From: Lachnospiraceae bacterium
GTDB taxonomy: Bacteria; Bacillota; Clostridia; Lachnospirales; Lachnospiraceae
Assembly (NCBI GenBank): GCA_014799405.1
Contig: JAAVIA010000040.1
Span: forward strand, 3,743 to 40,876
Direction: 5' to 3'
DNA: 37,134 nt
Position numbers and translations under genes: made by a program. Position 1 is the first letter of the stretch. Each line of letters opens with the position of its first letter. This document shows positions 33,838 through 37,134 of the stretch, in pieces. The notes under the pieces are model-generated. The model saw only the letters and a list, made by a program, of their open reading frames with translations, had not been told where the DNA came from and did not search any database.

Positions 33838-33848
33838 TTACATTCCTC

Positions 33849-35057
33849 TTATAAACTATTTTCCAATGTTTCGCGTATAGCCTTAATAAAATCCTCACTG
33901 TTAAGAACAGTGACATTTTCAAGGGTGGTAATAAGCGCTAAATCCTTAGTCATCTTACCATCCTCTATTGTCTTTATGGTTGCAGCCTCAAGCTTGTCTG
34001 CAAATTCCATAAGCTCATTAATATTGTCAAGTTCTCCTCTTTTTCTTAAAGCCCCTGTCCATGCAAATATTGTTGCAACGGAATTTGTTGAGGTTTCCTC
34101 ACCTGCAAGGTACTTGTAGTAATGTCTCTGTACCGTTCCGTGTGCCGCCTCATACTCATATTTTCCGTCAGGTGATACAAGCACGGACGTCATCATTGCA
34201 AGTGAGCCAAAGGCTGAAGAAATCATGTCACTCATAACATCTCCGTCATAGTTTTTGCAGGCCCATATATATCCTCCCTCAGATTTCATAACCCTTGCAA
34301 CCGCATCATCTATCAGAGTGTAAAAATACTCTATGCCTGCCTCATCAAATTTTTCCTTGTACTCCTCATCAAATATCTCCTGAAAAATATCCTTAAAGGT
34401 ATGGTCGTATTTCTTTGAAATAGTATCCTTTGTAGCAAACCAAAGCGTCTGCTTTGTGTCAAGAGCATAGTTAAAACAACTTCTTGCAAAGCTTTCAATG
34501 GAGCCGTCAATGTTGTGCTGTCCCTGTATCACACCCGGTCCTTCAAATTTATGTATTGTCTCCTTTATGACATTTCCATCCTCACCTGTAAATATAAGCT
34601 CTGCCGTGCCTGCTCCCGGAACATCTATCTCAACGCTCTTATAAACATCACCATATGCATGTCTTGCTATTGTAATAGGCTTCTTCCAATTCTTAACACA
34701 TGGCTCTATCCCCTTTACAACAATAGGTGCACGAAATACCGTTCCATCAAGAATTGCACGAATTGTACCATTTGGACTTTTCCACATTTCCTTCAGGTTA
34801 TACTCCGTCATGCGGGCAGCATTTGGTGTGATTGTTGCACATTTTACGGCAACTCCATATTTCTGTGTCGCATATGCAGAGTCAAATGTAACTTTATCCT
34901 CTGTTTCATTTCTATACTCTAATCCCAAATCATAATATTCCGACTTAAGGTCAATAAAAGGATAGATAAGTTCGTCCTTTATAAGCTTCCAAAGTATCCT
35001 GGTCATTTCGTCCCCGTCCATCTCCACAAGAGGGGTTGTCATTTTAATTTTTTCCAT
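33849..35057 (-). CDS. icd: NADP-dependent isocitrate dehydrogenase (eukaryotic-like type)
   Basis: This 402-residue enzyme decarboxylates isocitrate to 2-oxoglutarate and gives NADPH. It belongs to the IDH1-like group, not the E. coli-like group: [13 protein letters not shown] at the N-terminus, [20 protein letters not shown] with the substrate-binding segment, [10 protein letters not shown], and the C-terminal [11 protein letters not shown] and [12 protein letters not shown]. Length is normal. TTGGAGGAAAAT precedes the ATG. It begins 16 bp after the HAD gene. In a fermentative anaerobe it most likely supplies 2-oxoglutarate and NADPH for glutamate synthesis. Confidence 0.96.
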   Translation of the reverse strand: MEKIKMTTPLVEMDGDEMTRILWKLIKDELIYPFIDLKSEYYDLGLEYRNETEDKVTFDSAYATQKYGVAVKCATITPNAARMTEYNLKEMWKSPNGTIRAILDGTVFRAPIVVKGIEPCVKNWKKPITIARHAYGDVYKSVEIDVPGAGTAELIFTGEDGNVIKETIHKFEGPGVIQGQHNIDGSIESFARSCFNYALDTKQTLWFATKDTISKKYDHTFKDIFQEIFDEEYKEKFDEAGIEYFYTLIDDAVARVMKSEGGYIWACKNYDGDVMSDMISSAFGSLAMMTSVLVSPDGKYEYEAAHGTVQRHYYKYLAGEETSTNSVATIFAWTGALRKRGELDNINELMEFADKLEAATIKTIEDGKMTKDLALITTLENVTVLNSEDFIKAIRETLENSL

Positions 35058-35073
35058 TTTTATTTTCCTCCAA

Positions 35074-35871
35074 CTATAATAATATTTTTTCTTTTATTGT
35101 TTTAATTACGCCTTGGTTTGCCATAGTATCCGTGACAAAACGTGCAGCATCCTTAACCTCCTGTCTGGCGCTTCCCACCGCATAACTGTACTTTGCACAC
35201 CTTATCATGCCGATATCGTTTATGTTGTCTCCAAATACCATAACCTCATCATCTGTTACATGAAGCTCATCCATAATTAGTTTTAATGCATTGCCCTTAT
35301 TTACGTCACTGCGGTTACAATCCACCCAATTTAAGCCTGCGCATGCAAGAGCCGCCTTGTCCTGCCATTTGTCATAAAACCACTCTCTGACAGCTCCCTC
35401 AGCATCCGTTGGATGATATAGGGAAACCTTTGTAATATCATCCTCCACAAGTGTTAAATCATCCACACGCTTTATATCAAATCTGTACTCATCATGAATC
35501 CATCTGTAAAGCCGGTCACTGTTTTTATCAAGATATACATAATCCCGGCCTGCAAGCATAATGTTCACATCAGAAAGCTTCATGGCATCCCTTACAATAT
35601 CCTTAACAAGCTGCTTATCCATTGCATTTGCCGCAAGAGTATTATCCCTGCTGTCTATGACAAAGCCCCCGTTATCACTTATATAATATATATCCTCCGC
35701 AACCGGAGCAAAAAGTCTTTTTATGCTTGCATACTGTCTCCCGCTTGCAGCGGCAAATAAGATTCCTTTTTCCTTAAGCTTTTTTATTATATCATATATT
35801 TCAGGATTAATATTAAAAGTGCCGTCAGGAACCAGAGTTCCATCCACATCACTGGCGATTAATTTAATCAT
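35074..35871 (-). CDS. Cof-type HAD hydrolase
   Basis: This 265-residue HAD phosphatase of the Cof/YidA class has motif [13 protein letters not shown] with the nucleophile D8 and D10, motif [12 protein letters not shown], and motif [12 protein letters not shown] with the metal-binding aspartates. The size and C2 cap are normal for the class. Family members dephosphorylate sugar phosphates, flavin or other small phosphates; the exact substrate cannot be read from the sequence. GAGGAGAAAGAGA precedes the ATG. It appears to be the first gene of the operon that contains icd and the chaperone pair. Confidence 0.92.
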   Translation of the reverse strand: MIKLIASDVDGTLVPDGTFNINPEIYDIIKKLKEKGILFAAASGRQYASIKRLFAPVAEDIYYISDNGGFVIDSRDNTLAANAMDKQLVKDIVRDAMKLSDVNIMLAGRDYVYLDKNSDRLYRWIHDEYRFDIKRVDDLTLVEDDITKVSLYHPTDAEGAVREWFYDKWQDKAALACAGLNWVDCNRSDVNKGNALKLIMDELHVTDDEVMVFGDNINDIGMIRCAKYSYAVGSARQEVKDAARFVTDTMANQGVIKTIKEKILL

Positions 35872-35930
35872 TCTCTTTCTCCTCTTGCATGAATATCACA
35901 GTATTTTATGCCAAACAAAAAGGCTATAAT

Positions 35931-35959
35931 ATTTTATCACAAACAAAGCCAATAAACAA
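35931..35959 (-). promoter_or_regulatory. Probable sigma-A promoter for the HAD-icd-chaperone operon
   Basis: On the minus strand, TTGTTT (35959-35954) and TAAAAT (35936-35931) are separated by 17 bases, about 60 bp before the HAD start codon. The -35 box matches at 3-4 positions and the -10 box at 5 of 6, with TG one base upstream of the -10. No other gene lies between this site and the terminator at 36011-36082. Confidence 0.45.
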
Positions 35960-36010
35960 GGTTAGGAATTTTAATCCTGCTCAAGAAGAAGCATTATCAA
36001 ATGTCATATT

Positions 36011-36082
36011 AAATAAAAATGGAGCTGTGACATAGGCAGGTATCATTACCAAAACCTTAGTACAACAACCCCATTTTTATTT
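36011..36082 (-). terminator. Terminator of the MFS transporter gene
   Basis: Arms at 36011-36028 and 36065-36082 enclose 36 bases. On the minus strand all 18 positions pair, two as G-U wobbles, and the 3' arm ends CCATTTTTATTT. The loop itself holds a small hairpin, GGTA-ATGA-TACC, with AGG and CCT around it. It lies 20 bp after the transporter stop codon. Confidence 0.75.
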
Positions 36083-36102
36083 ATTGTCTGCCTAATGCAT
36101 AA

Positions 36103-37134
36103 TTAAGCCTTAGCTTCCTTTTTTGCTTTCTTTGCTTCAATTGCCTTATCCGTAGGTCTAACCAGAACAAGACATATAATAAGCGCTATGATGTATAACA
36201 CAATTGTAGCATATAAAACATGCTGATATCCCGTAGGATTTACCGTAATCATCTCCGTTGTTCCATCTGTAAGCTCATGTGGAATCTGAACTTCTTTACC
36301 AAAATGCTTTACAATCCAAGTTGCCATTTGATTTCCTGTAAGTCCTGCAAAAGCCCATGCAGAAAGCGTAATACCATGTATTGCACTTATGTTACTCATT
36401 CCATAATGGTCGGAAAGCAGCGTAGGCACATTTGAGAAACCGCCGCCGTAGCCTGCGTTTACAACAAATATAAGTCCTAAAACTAAAATCATGAGAAGCG
36501 TATTGCCCTCTCCGTTTTCGATTCCTTTTGTAAGCATAACGATTGCAGTAAATGCAATGGAAAGTATAAATATAAGCTTATAAATTGTATTTCTGTCCTT
36601 CATTGTATCAGCCCAAGCTGAAAAGCCAAGACGTCCGCCTGCATTAAACACTGCCGATACCGTTGAGATAATACCTACAACACTTGCAAGTCCTATACAT
36701 TTTACAATCATTTTCTCCTGTGATATAAGTGCAAGACCGCAGGTAATATTTATGTAGAACATAAGCCATATTCCAATGTAGTTTCCAACAGGCTTTGTCT
36801 TTATAACTGACATAATACTTGTTTTTTCCTCTTTATTCTGTGGCTCATGCCAGCCCTCAGGCTTCTTTAAAAGAAGATGCCCTACAAACATCATAACAAA
36901 GTAGACACATGCAAGTATGATAAACATTTTGTAAATGCCACCCTCGCCAAGATTATCAAGCATAGCCTGCATAATCGGACTTGCTATAGCCTTTGCAGCT
37001 CCAAAGCCCGCAACTGCAAGTCCCGTGGCAAGACCCTTTCGGTCCTCAAACCAAAGCATAAGCGTTTTTACAGGTGACAAATATCCTGTACCAAGTCCGA
37101 TACCCATAATAAAGCCATAGCATACATAGATACC
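36103..37134 (-). CDS. MFS transporter, oxalate/formate antiporter-like, C-terminal part (runs off window end)
   Basis: The frame is open from the stop at 36103 to the window edge (about 343 residues seen). Upstream of the in-frame ATG at 37107 the frame continues with GIYVCYGFI, so the true start lies outside the window. The protein resembles OFA-family major facilitators: GLGTGYLSPVKTLMLWFEDRKGLATGLAVAGFGAAK is the characteristic loop and membrane segment region, with about ten further hydrophobic segments and a Lys/Ala-rich C-terminal tail (KAIEAKKAKKEAK). Known family members exchange oxalate, formate or other small carboxylates. The substrate cannot be assigned here. It probably forms a single-gene transcript, as a terminator follows. 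Confidence 0.9.
   Translation of the reverse strand, partial: GIYVCYGFIMGIGLGTGYLSPVKTLMLWFEDRKGLATGLAVAGFGAAKAIASPIMQAMLDNLGEGGIYKMFIILACVYFVMMFVGHLLLKKPEGWHEPQNKEEKTSIMSVIKTKPVGNYIGIWLMFYINITCGLALISQEKMIVKCIGLASVVGIISTVSAVFNAGGRLGFSAWADTMKDRNTIYKLIFILSIAFTAIVMLTKGIENGEGNTLLMILVLGLIFVVNAGYGGGFSNVPTLLSDHYGMSNISAIHGITLSAWAFAGLTGNQMATWIVKHFGKEVQIPHELTDGTTEMITVNPTGYQHVLYATIVLYIIALIICLVLVRPTDKAIEAKKAKKEAKA

Overview
The window looks like a chromosomal segment of a low-GC, spore-forming member of the Clostridia, most likely Lachnospiraceae. The evidence is an AT-rich sequence, strong AGGAGG-type ribosome binding sites, a spoVA operon, a spoIIAA-spoIIAB-sigF operon, the AddAB recombination nuclease and a NifS/NifU-type Fe-S pair. 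I cannot name the genus. Most of it is core gene content. I see no tRNA, rRNA, CRISPR array, prophage or transposase gene. Both ends cut through genes.

Layout, left to right. 1-3.6 kb (minus strand): the 5' part of a J-like/TPR protein, then nifU and nifS behind a near-consensus sigma-A promoter, then rubrerythrin. 3.7-6.7 kb (plus strand): spoVAA-AB-AC-AD-AE, the forespore dipicolinate channel, ending in a cluster of palindromes and a strong hairpin. 6.8-9.7 kb (minus): a class A penicillin-binding protein with an unusual C-terminal repeat domain and Thr/Pro tail. 9.8-11.8 kb (minus): a three-gene operon of a TetR regulator, a flavodoxin-like protein and a zinc phospholipase C-like protein, preceded by a very AT-rich leader. 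12.1-13.65 kb (minus): spoIIAA-spoIIAB-sigF. 13.8-24 kb (minus): addB-addA-queF-folC, a 60-residue protein, and a zinc-ribbon/TPR membrane protein. 24-25.3 kb (plus): a phosphoribosyltransferase-like gene and a small membrane protein. A roughly 180-bp palindromic element follows. 25.5-35.9 kb (minus): a long tightly packed run of a HAD hydrolase, NADP isocitrate dehydrogenase, a J-like/TPR protein, an HscC-like Hsp70, a DUF308-like membrane protein, topoisomerase III and a left-handed beta-helix protein. 36.1 kb to the end (minus): the C-terminal part of an OFA-type MFS transporter.

How the parts fit. SpoIIAA, SpoIIAB and SigF set forespore identity, and the SpoVA proteins later load dipicolinic acid into the forespore. 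NifS supplies sulfur to the NifU scaffold. AddAB processes double-strand breaks. The J-like/TPR protein overlaps the Hsp70 gene by 4 bp, so the two are probably a dedicated chaperone pair. The partial gene at the left edge is a co-linear paralogue of that J-like/TPR protein.

The least explained items are: the palindromic element near 25.3-25.46 kb; two long-stem, long-loop inverted repeats (13.69-13.79 and 36.01-36.08 kb) that pair without mismatch only on the minus strand through G-U wobbles; the AT-rich leader of the TetR operon; and the paired J-like/TPR proteins with an altered HPD motif.
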